NCBI GenBank assembly: GCA_038231815.1 | Contig: JBBRKQ010000004.1 | Span: forward strand, 16,560-80,559 | Origin: CAILKP01 sp038231815 | Lineage (GTDB): Bacteria; Planctomycetota; Phycisphaerae; Phycisphaerales; UBA1924 | Reading direction: 5' to 3' | Length of the DNA stretch: 64,000 bases | In this document: piece by piece, positions 26,517 to 35,309 of the stretch | Layout of the letters: the number at the start of each line of letters is the position of its first letter | Numbering within the stretch: the stretch's first letter is position 1 | The notes under the pieces: generated by a model | The model's database searches: none | What the model was told of the DNA's origin: nothing | What the model saw: the letters and a program-made list of their open reading frames with translations, nothing else | Made by a program: the position numbers and the translations under genes

Positions 26517-26702
26517 GGTTCAAGCTCCGGTCCGGTTGGTGCCACCATCCTGGTGCGCTCAGCAAGTGCTGCTTACGTATGGACCGAGAAGAGATCGGCA
26601 ATTTTCGGGGCCAACTGAGTAGGGCCTCGCCCCGAGTCGCAATTGAAGTTGGTTGAACGCTGAAGGAGTCGAGCACATGGCGCAAAGGCTGCGCTACAAG
26701 CC

Positions 26703-26738
26703 GCTGTCTGGTCTGCTGTCTGGTCTGCTGTCTGGGCC
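26703..26738. repeat. 12-bp tandem repeat in a gene gap
   Basis: GCTGTCTGGTCT occurs twice exactly (26703-26714 and 26715-26726), followed by the variant GCTGTCTGGGCC (26727-26738). The repeat lies 12-48 bp downstream of the zinc-ribbon bactofilin stop, between it and the coiled-coil gene. Confidence 0.8.
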
Positions 26739-26749
26739 GCCGGGCCGCA

Positions 26750-27220
26750 TCAGTTCCTGGCCGTCAACTTCAGACGCGGATCAATAATGAACCGACCACT
26801 CGACACCGATGCGGTTTCATCCATGTTCATAGAGCCGGTCGTGCAATCCCCGCTCCACTTAGCCGCCGGGCCCAGATAAACCTTCCCGCAGCGAACGGTG
26901 TCGGCCTCAATCTCGCCAAGTACCTCAACGCCGAGGGCGGCGATGACGGAGCGGGACGCGAGCTTTGCCCGACGGCGAATGTAAATCTTGCCGCAGGTTT
27001 CGAGCTTTGGGTGAAACTCGGTTCCGGTAATGACAATGTCGTCGACGCGGGCGCGTTTGGAGCATTTGGGGCACGTCAAAATGGTTGCGGTGGTGGGCAC
27101 AGAGAACGCATGGTGGCAGAAGCAGCAGCGAACAAACCTTTGCCCCGCGGCGGCCGGTGGGTGGCTGTCCGCAGGATCAAAATTCTCGACCGTCTCGTTT
27201 TTGCTTCTGAAAGGGAACAT
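26750..27220 (-). CDS. Bactofilin-like protein with N-terminal zinc ribbon
   Basis: Residues about 28-52 of the 156-residue product contain CCFCHHAF and CPKCSK, a CxxC-x16-CxxC zinc ribbon. The rest has the short-repeat beta-helix pattern of bactofilins (polymer-forming cytoskeletal proteins): GTEFHPKLETCGKIYIRRRA, then EVLGEIEADTVRCGKVYLGP. Known bactofilins polymerise without nucleotide and organise cell shape or polar complexes. The zinc ribbon would be an added binding module. The start is taken at ATG 27220. An in-frame TTG at 27232 lies inside an octamer repeat that ends 6 bp before this ATG. Confidence 0.75.
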   Translation of the reverse strand: MFPFRSKNETVENFDPADSHPPAAAGQRFVRCCFCHHAFSVPTTATILTCPKCSKRARVDDIVITGTEFHPKLETCGKIYIRRRAKLASRSVIAALGVEVLGEIEADTVRCGKVYLGPAAKWSGDCTTGSMNMDETASVSSGRFIIDPRLKLTARN

Positions 27221-27226
27221 TGAGGG

Positions 27227-27266
27227 ATTCAAATGCCCAGATGTTCAAGTGGCCAAATTGCCAACT
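27227..27266 (-). repeat. Octamer repeat array ending 6 bp before a start codon
   Basis: Read on the minus strand, five successive 8-bp units resemble ATTTGGCC. The clearest are ATTTGGCC (27258-27251), ACTTGAAC (27250-27243) and ATTTGAAT (27234-27227). Exactly 6 bases then separate the array from the ATG at 27220. The same consensus, unit number and 6-base spacing recur at 61551-61590. Confidence 0.65.
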
Positions 27267-27363
27267 GAACAGGGAGACATGGGCCAACAAGTGAGTACTG
27301 GTGGGAATCACGGTCGCCGGCGTTGACCGGCGGACGTGGTAAGGAGAGTCAGTGAAAGACAAT

Positions 27364-27888
27364 TTACTCAGCCGCGGCAAGCTTGGGCTTGGCGAACGAG
27401 CCAAGCTTGCTCTCCAGGCCGTCCAAGGCGTGGTCTAGGTTGCCGCTGGAGGTCACCGATGGTGCCTGTGGGCGGGCGGGCCTGCTGCCGTTTGAACCGT
27501 TGGAGTTGGTGGGCATGGTGCCCATCGTGCGCACGTTCTTGACTGCCTCAATGCCCACAGCGCAGTGACCGCTGAAGCTGGCACCCTCGGCAGCGATGAG
27601 CTTGGCGGCAACAACATCGCCGCGGATCTGGGCGGTGTCGTTCAGTTCCAGACGCTCGTGGGCGATGACGTTGCCCTCGACGATGCCATCAACGATGATG
27701 GTGCCGGCTTCGATGGAAGCCTTGCACTCAGAGCCGCTGTCAATCTCAACGCGACCTTGGCTCGTGATCTTGCCCTCAAACTTGCCCAGGATTCGGGCAG
27801 AGTTGGTAAAGGTCATCTCGCCTTTGATCAGGGTGTCGGCGCCGATGATGGTCATGTTTGCGTTAGAGACGTTGGAGTTGTCGGCCAT
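27364..27888 (-). CDS. Bactofilin (polymer-forming cytoskeletal protein)
   Basis: The 174-residue product has a short N-terminal tail and the bactofilin beta-helix from about residue 10 to 110. The repeats are visible in TLIKGEMTFTNSARILGKFE, GKITSQGRVEIDSGSECKAS and VDGIVEGNVIAHERLELNDT. A disordered Pro/Ser/Asn tail and a short C-terminal helix follow. It would polymerise on or near the inner membrane. AAGGAA lies about 7 bp before the ATG at 27888, which is chosen over a GTG- or ATG-initiated extension of 34 residues. It lies upstream of the zinc-ribbon bactofilin, and both are probably one unit. Confidence 0.92.
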   Translation of the reverse strand: MADNSNVSNANMTIIGADTLIKGEMTFTNSARILGKFEGKITSQGRVEIDSGSECKASIEAGTIIVDGIVEGNVIAHERLELNDTAQIRGDVVAAKLIAAEGASFSGHCAVGIEAVKNVRTMGTMPTNSNGSNGSRPARPQAPSVTSSGNLDHALDGLESKLGSFAKPKLAAAE

Positions 27889-28242
27889 GGGTGGTTCCTT
27901 CTGCGAGTGAAATGTTCGTGCGAGCGTGCAAAGTGCAGGACACGGTACGGGCCAAGTTGCCCTCACCGTGCCTTGGAATGCCCGATGCATCCAACTTGCC
28001 GGTGCGGTGCTGTGTTGTCGGCAAGGCTTGCCGTTTTAGAGCAGATTTGATCAGCGGATTCTGCCGCTATGGGGCAAACGGCCCTGCGCGGTGGGGTGTT
28101 TGCATCATGGTTTTGAACCACCTAGCGCGGGCGGTGATGTAAACACCCCGGCAACTGGGCCAAAAATGCTGAAGCGTCGCTGCCCTCGTGTCTGAATGGA
28201 CTCTGGGGCCGACTTCGCTCCGGCCAGCCCGAGCGATACCCA
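27889..28242. other. Intergenic region upstream of the bactofilin gene
   Basis: These 354 bp carry no credible gene. They hold the AAGGAA ribosome-binding site of the bactofilin gene and a large inverted repeat at 28093-28149 described separately. Confidence 0.5.
28093..28149. repeat. Imperfect 15-bp inverted repeat with an inner hairpin
   Basis: GGGGTGTTTGCATCA (28093-28107) is the reverse complement of TGATGTAAACACCCC (28135-28149) with one mismatch. Inside the loop, TGGTT (28108-28112) and AACCA (28116-28120) form a second hairpin directly stacked on the first arm. No U-tract follows on either strand, so it is not a standard terminator. It could be an RNA structure in the bactofilin leader, an operator, or a protein-binding palindrome. 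Confidence 0.7.
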
Positions 28243-28575
28243 TCAATCGTCCGGATCCCATTGAAAATGGAACGACGGCTCACCCGCAAACCCCGCCGCG
28301 GCCAGCTTTGCCTTAGTTGTTGCAATAATGTTGAGCATTTCGTGGGCGGTCACCATAATTGAGAGGTTGTTCTCCGGCCCCAGCCATGCGAGGTGCGTGC
28401 CGATGAACAGCAGGTATTGCTCACCTGGCGAACCAAAGTTGCTCCAGAAATCGTCCAAGTTTTGGCTGAGGGCCGCCACCAATCGCGTGTCTGTCCGATC
28501 CTCCAAGCCGGCGATCTCATCAGACGAAATTTCGAATCGGAACCCGAAGTACGCGATTGAGGAGTCTGCGCTCAT
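28243..28575 (-). CDS. Hypothetical protein, 110 residues
   Basis: This small acidic protein is soluble, with no signal peptide or membrane segment. It has alternating helix and strand (DTRLVAALSQNLDDFWSNFG, then EQYLLFIGTHLAWLGPENNL) and ends in FHFQWDPDD. I do not recognise the family. It is followed downstream by the large inverted repeat and the bactofilin gene in the same direction, so it could head that unit. Coding is supported by balanced amino-acid composition and an ATG start without competing overlaps. Confidence 0.65.
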   Translation of the reverse strand: MSADSSIAYFGFRFEISSDEIAGLEDRTDTRLVAALSQNLDDFWSNFGSPGEQYLLFIGTHLAWLGPENNLSIMVTAHEMLNIIATTKAKLAAAGFAGEPSFHFQWDPDD

Positions 28576-28657
28576 AGCTTGATTATATTACCCGAAGTGG
28601 ATCAATTAAGGCAATTAGGCCTCCTGTCCGGCACCGCAGCTTCGGGTACCCTCGCCA

Positions 28658-29935
28658 ATGGCCCAGCACCATCCAACTCCCCCGCCCCCGCCCATCCCCT
28701 CCCTCCAAGCCATCCGCTCCCACTTCCCCGCCCTTACCTCATCCACAACATTTCTCGACAACGCCGGCGGCTCTCAACTCCCCGCGTGCGTGATCGAGGC
28801 AATGGCCGCCTACCTCTCCGCCTCCTACGCCCAGATTGGCGGCAGTTACCCCGAATCCCTCGCCGCGGCCAACGCTGTCCATGATGCCCACGTACTCATG
28901 GCTCGCTGGGCAAACGCGGCGGATGAAAGCCACGCGATTCTTGGCCCGTCGGATTCCGCCCTCGTCCGCATGCTCGCCGATGCGTACTTGGATGCCGGAA
29001 TCAAAGATGGTCGCGATGAGGTCATCGTCAGCATCCACGGGCATGAGAGCAACATCGGTCCCTGGGTGAGGCTAGAAAAGTTCGGCTGGAAAGTGACACT
29101 CTGGTCCGACCTGCCCGTTGCCGGAGAAGCCTTCCCGGATTCGCTTCGCTCGAAACTTTCAAAGCGAACCAAGCTGGTGGTGTTCCCGCACGTCTCAAAC
29201 ATTCTCGGGTCGGTCGTCAATGTGCGCACAATCGCGGACATGGCCCATGCCGCGGGGGCACTGCTCGTGGTTGATGGAGTTGCCTTTGCCCCGCACCGTG
29301 CTATTGATGTGCAGGCATTCGGGGCCGACTGGTACTCATGGAGCACTTACAAAGTGCTGGGCCCGCACGCCGCCGTGCTGGTGGGCAGTGCTGCGGCCAT
29401 GGCCGAGGTAACCGGTCCGAACCACTTCTTCATGCCGGCGAACGCCTGGCCCAAGAAATTTGAACTTGGCGGAGTCTCCCACGAGGCGTGCGCGGGCATG
29501 GTGGCGGTGCAGCCGTACCTACACATGTTGGCGGGTGCGAAGCCAAGCGAGCCCCCGGCGATGATCGACCGAACCACAATTGTGCGAGCGATGGAGGTGA
29601 TGACCGAATTGGAACTTGGCCTTCAAGAACGACTGATTCATGGGCTCTTGCGCGTTAGAGGTCTGAAGATTTTGGGCCCCACCGAAACCGGAATCAGCCG
29701 TGTACCCACAGTCAGCTTTGTAATCCCCGGAAAATCCAGCCGCGCTGTGGCCACTGCTGCCAACGCCAACGGACTTGCGATGCGGTACGGGCAGTTTTAT
29801 TCCCACCGTCTTGTGAGCTCCCTTTTGCCGGGGGGAGATGTGGAAGATGGGGTACTCCGAATTAGCCTCGTCCACTACAACTCGGCGACTGAAGTTGATG
29901 GAATTCTGGCGTTTTTGACCTCTCACTCAGGGTGA
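28658..29935 (+). CDS. Class V aminotransferase (cysteine desulfurase-like)
   Basis: This 425-residue PLP enzyme has the class V fold. The N-terminal substrate segment is FLDNAGGSQLPACVIEAMA and the cofactor region is VSIHGHESNIGPWVRLEKFG. The aspartate strand is LLVVDGVAFAPH, and the Schiff-base lysine lies in WYSWSTYKVLGPH. It most resembles the subgroup annotated as cysteine desulfurase-like (TIGR01976), whose substrate is often unproven. The first 15 residues are unusually Pro-rich and lie in C-rich DNA. The true start could be internal, but no good ribosome-binding site guides the choice. No Fe-S assembly gene is adjacent. Confidence 0.85.
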   Translation: MAQHHPTPPPPPIPSLQAIRSHFPALTSSTTFLDNAGGSQLPACVIEAMAAYLSASYAQIGGSYPESLAAANAVHDAHVLMARWANAADESHAILGPSDSALVRMLADAYLDAGIKDGRDEVIVSIHGHESNIGPWVRLEKFGWKVTLWSDLPVAGEAFPDSLRSKLSKRTKLVVFPHVSNILGSVVNVRTIADMAHAAGALLVVDGVAFAPHRAIDVQAFGADWYSWSTYKVLGPHAAVLVGSAAAMAEVTGPNHFFMPANAWPKKFELGGVSHEACAGMVAVQPYLHMLAGAKPSEPPAMIDRTTIVRAMEVMTELELGLQERLIHGLLRVRGLKILGPTETGISRVPTVSFVIPGKSSRAVATAANANGLAMRYGQFYSHRLVSSLLPGGDVEDGVLRISLVHYNSATEVDGILAFLTSHSG

Positions 29936-30114
29936 CCGCAGGTCAGACCTCCCAAATCGCGTCGGATCCGGGTGAGATGGAATTATCCCAAACCCTTCCC
30001 CAACGGATTTCGTATCAATAAGCTTCAGGACTCATAACCTAGTCTCCCCAGTTGGTCGATCTTGATTCAGATTCATTCGCTCGATCCAAATTTAGTAGTA
30101 CTTTCAGCACACCC

Positions 30115-32175
30115 ATGCTCTTTGACCTTTTCCTCGTAATCGCTGGTTTTTCGCTGATTATCTTCCTCCACGAGTTGGGGCACTTCGTCGCAGCCCGTTG
30201 GGCTGGGATTCGCGTGCTCGCCTTTGCGATGGGATTTGGCCCGGCAATGTTCTCGTTTCGCCAGGGGCTGGGCATGCGGGGCGGCTCCAGTGAGAGTGAG
30301 TACATCGGCAGGCTCAAGGCCGGAAACGCTGCGGGCATCAGCCCCACCGAGTATCGCTGGAACGCGCTGCCGCTTGGTGGCTATGTCAAAATGCTCGGCC
30401 AAGATGATGCCGACCCATCGGCCAAGAGCGATGCTCCGGACTCGTTTCAGATGTGCGTGCCATGGAAAAGGTTGGTCGTGATTTCCGCCGGGGTTGTGAT
30501 GAACATGATCACGGCGGCCGTCTTGTTTGTGATTGTCTTTTCAAGCGGGCTAGCGACCGAGGCTCCCGCAATCGGCACTGTCACGCCAAATTCCCCCGCC
30601 GCACGGGCCGTTGCTACCAACGCGCAGAGCCTGGGTGTGACCACGCCGGGGCTCAAGCCTGGTGATGTCGTCACGCGCATCGTCGGCGAGGAACCATTGT
30701 CGTTCAAAGACATCGCCATGGAAGTCCTGATGTCGCCCAAGGGAGAGTCGATCGATCTTCGCGTCAGCCGCCCCGGCTTGGCCGAGTCGCTTGTATTTTC
30801 GATCATCCCGGAGGTTGACAAGTCCAGCAGGCTTCTCTCACTGGGCATCGCCCCGGCAGCCAGCACGGTGCTGCGAACAAGCCCTTCCGCGGCTGAGCGT
30901 GAGTTGTTTGCAAAGGATCTTGAGGCGTTCGGGCTCGCCACGGTCGGGCTTGGGGCGGAACTCACCGGAATCAATGGCGGCGGCATAACAACGGTGTATG
31001 ACTTGGCCAGTGCGGCGCAGGCGTCGGGCGGCCAGCCGATAAGCCTTGAATTCACTCGAGCCGACGGCACCAAGGCGGTAGTTGCGGTCGTGCCCAAGGC
31101 AGAGTTATCTCGCCGCCTGTTCGCTTTGCGTTCCGGTGGAATGATCGACTTGGCCCACGTCGCAGGCTTTGTGCCCGTGCTCAAGGTCGAACGGGCTGAT
31201 GAGAAGGGCACCTCCGGCCTTGCTGCCAGAGATATTTTCGTCCGGGTTGGCGACGTGCAGTGGCCCTCCATTCTGGAGGGAATCAGCGAGATTCGCGGGC
31301 GAGCAGGAAGATCAGTGAATATCGTGGTCCTGCGCGACGGGGTTGAAAAAGACCTCGGTGAGGTGAGAGTCTCATCCGAAGGACGCATCGGATTTGTACC
31401 ATCCAACACCGCGGACGACTCCACAATCATCGCGAGATGGCCGGATGCTGGTCGCTTTGGCTTGCCCGATGAAGCCACTACCGAACTGCCCGCTGGCGCC
31501 GCACTGGCCTTGCCGCCGGGTAGCCGTATCCTCAAAGTCGCGGGCGAGACTGTCAGTAACTTCACCCAACTGCGTGATGCGGTCAAGGCCGCCGCGGGGT
31601 CAAGAAGTGTTGAGCTGTTGGTGCAGTTGCCCGCAACGGCAAAGGCGGGGGCACAGGTTGTGCAGCAGACTTTGTCATTGTCAAAGGCTGATGCCGAAGC
31701 CGTCGCCGGGTTGACTTGGATATCTCCAGTCCCAACTGATCTGTTTCAGCCTCGTCAAACAATGCTCAAAGCGATTTCGCCTGTGGCAGCGATTGGCATG
31801 GGCCTGCACGAAACCAAGCGCGTGATGCTGCAGACCTATGTCACGTTCGCCCGGCTCTTTCAGGGTTCGGTCAAGGTTGAGCATCTCAGCGGCCCGATTG
31901 GAATCGCCCGGGCCGGTGTTCAACTCGCCGATCGTGGCTTCATTTGGCTACTCTTTTTCATGGCGGTGATTTCAATTAATCTCGCGGTCGTGAACTTCCT
32001 GCCGCTGCCCATTGTCGATGGTGGCCACTTTGTATTCATTCTTTACGAACAGTTCACGGGCAAGCCCGTCAATGTGGCTGTCCAAAACGCCGCGGCAATT
32101 GCCGGCCTGGCGTTCATCGGTTGCATGTTCCTCATCGTCACCTACAACGACTTGGCCAACTGGCTGTGGCGATGA
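30115..32175 (+). CDS. rseP: Site-2 membrane protease RseP (M50) with PDZ domains
   Basis: RseP cuts transmembrane anti-sigma factors or signal-peptide remnants within the membrane. The 686-residue protein has HELGH (residues 19-23) in the first membrane segment and LPLGGYVKMLGQDD soon after. At least two PDZ-like domains are seen (around GLKPGDVVTRIVGEEPLSFK and LPPGSRILKVAGETVSNFTQ). The C-terminal active-site segment is NFLPLPIVDGGHFVF with the third zinc ligand Asp. It is much longer than E. coli RseP (450 residues) through extra periplasmic sequence. The start is taken at ATG 30115, right before the first membrane segment; a frame from 30052 adds 21 residues. Confidence 0.93.
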   Translation: MLFDLFLVIAGFSLIIFLHELGHFVAARWAGIRVLAFAMGFGPAMFSFRQGLGMRGGSSESEYIGRLKAGNAAGISPTEYRWNALPLGGYVKMLGQDDADPSAKSDAPDSFQMCVPWKRLVVISAGVVMNMITAAVLFVIVFSSGLATEAPAIGTVTPNSPAARAVATNAQSLGVTTPGLKPGDVVTRIVGEEPLSFKDIAMEVLMSPKGESIDLRVSRPGLAESLVFSIIPEVDKSSRLLSLGIAPAASTVLRTSPSAAERELFAKDLEAFGLATVGLGAELTGINGGGITTVYDLASAAQASGGQPISLEFTRADGTKAVVAVVPKAELSRRLFALRSGGMIDLAHVAGFVPVLKVERADEKGTSGLAARDIFVRVGDVQWPSILEGISEIRGRAGRSVNIVVLRDGVEKDLGEVRVSSEGRIGFVPSNTADDSTIIARWPDAGRFGLPDEATTELPAGAALALPPGSRILKVAGETVSNFTQLRDAVKAAAGSRSVELLVQLPATAKAGAQVVQQTLSLSKADAEAVAGLTWISPVPTDLFQPRQTMLKAISPVAAIGMGLHETKRVMLQTYVTFARLFQGSVKVEHLSGPIGIARAGVQLADRGFIWLLFFMAVISINLAVVNFLPLPIVDGGHFVFILYEQFTGKPVNVAVQNAAAIAGLAFIGCMFLIVTYNDLANWLWR

Positions 32176-32283
32176 GCCAAAGCGGCTGTCAGTCGCTCGT
32201 CAGCCGTGGGCAACTGGTCTCTGGTTATTTTCTGATTGCCGCGAGGGCCCAAGCTTTTGCTTGTTGCAATCGCGATTTGCGCA

Positions 32284-33825
32284 TCAAACCATCGCCGCAG
32301 GCATGCTTGTTGGTACAACCACATGATCGCTGATGGCCTTCTTGTAAGATTCAATGCACGCATCAGCGCTGCTTGACCACGTCAATTTCTTCACTTCAAT
32401 GCTGCCGTGATCTCGCAGAGTCTGGCTCAGCGGCGGGTGCCGCAGCACCGCGATAATTTTGTTGGCCAGTTCCTGAGTATCCCAGAAGTCAACCTTCAGT
32501 ACGTGCGTGAGCACTTCGCCCACGCCAGACTGTTTGCTGATGATCGTCGGAACATCATGCCGCATCGCCTCCAGTGGCGCAATGCCAAACGGCTCCGAGA
32601 CGCTGGGCATCACGTAGCAGTCGGCCATGCGGTACACCCGGTCCACGTCCTTGCCCCGCAAGAAACCCGTAAACAGCACCCGGTGCCCGATGTGGTAGTG
32701 CGCCGCCAGCTCAATCATGCGGGCTTCCATGTCACCGGTTCCCGCGATAATAAACTTCGCCTCAGGAACCTTTTCAAGCACCAGCTTCGCCGCGGCAATA
32801 AAATACTCCGGCCCTTTTTGCATCGTGATGCGGCCCAGGAACAACACAATCTTGTCCGTGCCGTTGCTCAGTCGGCCCTCCTGCGGCTGAATCGCCTCAT
32901 TCTCAATGCCGTTGTACACAATGTCAATCTTCTCGGCAGGCAGGCCGTACCGACGTGTGCAGATATTGCGGGTCAGTTCGCTGACGGCCACCACACGCAC
33001 CGCGGCCATCATTCCTCGCCGCTCAACGTCGTACACGCGCTGGTTGATGTTGTCACCGGAGCGGTCAAACTCGGTCGAGTGAACGTGAACGACCAGCGGT
33101 TTACCGCTGGCGCGGGCTAGGGCAATGCCCGCCGGGAACGTGAGCCAATCGTGGGCGTGAATCACATCAAAGTTCTCACCCCGGGTGAGGCCAACGACCA
33201 TCTTGGCGTACCGCTCGGCTTCTAGGAACAAGTCGCCCTGATAATGGGCTCCGGCCCCGCCCATCCCAAAGACGTGCTGCGTGTGCCCGAGGGGGTGGAG
33301 GATGCTGTCCTCCCGATACACCGTTTCGACTACGCCACTGTCAGAAGCTTCATCCACCGATGATTCGGTGTACACGATGGTGCCATCGGGCAGCACCCTG
33401 CTGGTGCGTTGGTTTCGCAGCTTCCCGCCAACTGCCGCACCCCCGCCGTACGGACTCGAAAACGCAGCCGGGATGCCCAGCATCCGCATCCGACCAAACG
33501 GCCCGGGAACAGTTGGGGCCGGACCGGCCTGGCCACCCTGCCCACTCTGCCCACCCTGCAATTCTGCGGCCCAATCGTCTGCCGAGCTGTCCGCGCTCAT
33601 CAGTCGCTCCCCGGTGGCAGCCGCGGGGTTGGGGCCCGGCGGGTTGCCTTCTGGCGTAATCAGCTTAATGTGCGATTGCGTACCGCTTCGATGCACCGGC
33701 CGCGGCAAAACGAACAGAACCTCATGGCCTTTGGCATCCAGCGAGCGAGTAAGCCCAAAGCAGGCCGTCCCTAAGCCACCGGATATAAAGGGAGGAAACT
33801 CCCAGCCAAGCATTGCAATCCGCAT
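32284..33825 (-). CDS. GT4-family glycosyltransferase (glycogen synthase-like)
   Basis: The 513-residue GT-B enzyme begins MRIAMLGWEFPPFISGGLGT with the glycine-rich acceptor loop. It contains VIHAHDWLTFPAGIALA, the second-domain start IVLFLGRITMQKGPEYFIAA and the nucleotide-sugar motif PSVSEPFGIAPLEAM with the E-x7-E pattern. It would transfer a sugar from a UDP- or ADP-donor to a glucan or other polysaccharide; the exact product is unknown. A Gly/Gln-rich insert of about 90 residues (GGQSGQGGQAG) lies after the N-terminal domain. GGAG lies 7 bp before the ATG at 33825, preferred over two closely upstream starts. Confidence 0.9.
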   Translation of the reverse strand: MRIAMLGWEFPPFISGGLGTACFGLTRSLDAKGHEVLFVLPRPVHRSGTQSHIKLITPEGNPPGPNPAAATGERLMSADSSADDWAAELQGGQSGQGGQAGPAPTVPGPFGRMRMLGIPAAFSSPYGGGAAVGGKLRNQRTSRVLPDGTIVYTESSVDEASDSGVVETVYREDSILHPLGHTQHVFGMGGAGAHYQGDLFLEAERYAKMVVGLTRGENFDVIHAHDWLTFPAGIALARASGKPLVVHVHSTEFDRSGDNINQRVYDVERRGMMAAVRVVAVSELTRNICTRRYGLPAEKIDIVYNGIENEAIQPQEGRLSNGTDKIVLFLGRITMQKGPEYFIAAAKLVLEKVPEAKFIIAGTGDMEARMIELAAHYHIGHRVLFTGFLRGKDVDRVYRMADCYVMPSVSEPFGIAPLEAMRHDVPTIISKQSGVGEVLTHVLKVDFWDTQELANKIIAVLRHPPLSQTLRDHGSIEVKKLTWSSSADACIESYKKAISDHVVVPTSMPAAMV

Positions 33826-33892
33826 CATTTCTCTCCGGATCAATTCATTCGTCGCCGCAGATGCCCACTAGGCTCTTGGCAAGTGTGTTTGC

Positions 33893-34531
33893 TTAGTCTT
33901 CATCCGCCCCGGCGGACATGCCACCGAGCCGGGAGAAGCAGGATTCGTACGCCAAAAGAATTGCAACCAACTGCTGCCCGGTTCGTTCGTCGCCGCCAAC
34001 GTGCGTTGCGCCTTGGGTCGTGCTTTGGCTGCCCGGCACTGGTAAGGCCGTGGCCTCAACACTCACCAAGCCCCCAGCAGAGACGAGCCCTTCCGGCAGG
34101 ATCGTCCGAAACGTAAAGAGCTTTTGGGGGTCCCGAAAGTGATCCACCGTCAGAGGCGGGCAGCCAGCGGGCAGCCGCACATCGGCATCAATCAATTCAT
34201 CGGCAAGCAAATCGCCGAGCTTGTCCCCATTGTGCACCAGGTCCTGCTCAATAGACTGGCTCAAATAGCGGTCTGCCATGACAAGTGAGATGCACAGTCG
34301 ACCCGCTTCGATACAGATTTTATAAAACGCCGGTGAGTCAGCCCCCCGGGCGGCACACACCACTTCACCGTTTTTCACTTCGACGGACTCAAAACGCTTC
34401 TGCTTGACTACCGCAGCTGCAAGTGATCGCAAATGCTGCGGGGCAAGCGTAACGGCCCCGGCGGTGATGGGGCGTGCAGGAGCATCGGGCTGGGATGGAC
34501 CAGTCGGTGGCATAGCTGAAGTTACGGGCAT
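33893..34531 (-). CDS. Hypothetical protein, 212 residues
   Basis: This soluble protein has a Pro/Ala-rich N-terminal tail (about 30 residues). A mixed alpha/beta domain follows (KQKRFESVEVKNGEVVCAAR, FYKICIEAGRLCISLVMADR), then a second segment with FRTILPEGLVSAGGLVSVEA. I recognise no catalytic motif or family. It ends 67 bp before the glycosyltransferase start on the same strand, so the two are probably co-transcribed. Confidence 0.65.
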   Translation of the reverse strand: MPVTSAMPPTGPSQPDAPARPITAGAVTLAPQHLRSLAAAVVKQKRFESVEVKNGEVVCAARGADSPAFYKICIEAGRLCISLVMADRYLSQSIEQDLVHNGDKLGDLLADELIDADVRLPAGCPPLTVDHFRDPQKLFTFRTILPEGLVSAGGLVSVEATALPVPGSQSTTQGATHVGGDERTGQQLVAILLAYESCFSRLGGMSAGADED

Positions 34532-34689
34532 TCTGAAATGACGGGAACGAACGAGAAATTGAATGTAGGGGCGTCAGCGGGCCGTGAGGACATCGGGAGC
34601 GGCCTGTTGTATCTTTTACTGAAAAACAAGCATGCTGGCCTCACGGTTCTCACCGCCGGCGGCTGTGCAACCGGAATAGCGTGTAACAG

Positions 34690-35163
34690 TTACATCGAGC
34701 CAATGACTTCCTCGATGCTCATGGCATCCTTGATTTCACGCCGCTGCGACCACTTCACCCGACCATCCGAGCCGATGACCACCGTTCCCCGTCCAGATAC
34801 GTTTAAATCCGGCCAATAGATGCCGTACGCCTTGCAGACAGACCGGTGCATGTCTGCCAAAAGCGTCTGCTTCAGCCCCAGCGACTTGGCCCACGCCTCA
34901 TGCGTGAAAAATGAGTCGCAACTCACGCCCACAACTGTTGCTCCCTTGCTTGCCCAGCGCCCCATCTCATCCGAAGCACACTTCATTTCTGTTGAGCAGA
35001 CCGGGGAAAAGTCCAGTGGGTAAAAGCACAGCACGACATCGCCCTTGGTCAAAGCCTCGGAGAGCTTCCACTCCGCCTTGTTCTGGTCTTTGAGGATGAA
35101 GTCCGGGGCAATCTCACCTTTGGAAATGAAGGTGTCACGAGGCGGCAGGTTTGGATTGGTCAT
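34690..35163 (-). CDS. Peroxiredoxin (AhpC/TSA family)
   Basis: This 157-residue thiol peroxidase reduces hydrogen peroxide or organic peroxides. The active-site block reads FYPLDFSPVCSTEM with the peroxidatic cysteine C56, preceded by the usual aromatic and Pro residues; the family's Thr is Ser here (SPVC). Later parts are GVSCDSFFTHEAWAKSLGL and a VCKAYGIYW segment with a possible resolving cysteine. The pattern is close to AhpE/BCP-like single-subunit enzymes. The start is ATG 35163. A longer frame reaches 35202. Confidence 0.93.
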   Translation of the reverse strand: MTNPNLPPRDTFISKGEIAPDFILKDQNKAEWKLSEALTKGDVVLCFYPLDFSPVCSTEMKCASDEMGRWASKGATVVGVSCDSFFTHEAWAKSLGLKQTLLADMHRSVCKAYGIYWPDLNVSGRGTVVIGSDGRVKWSQRREIKDAMSIEEVIGSM

Positions 35164-35309
35164 GGAATGGGTCCTGTTAAAACTGAGGTGCTCAAAAACC
35201 ACCCGGGCGGGTTGGCATTGCCCCGCCGGTCTTGGCCGCAGGATAGCAGACCTGGGGTTTGTACAGGTGGTGGCAGCGGCCGGAGTGGCCGGGTCGACTA
35301 CAGTTCCCC

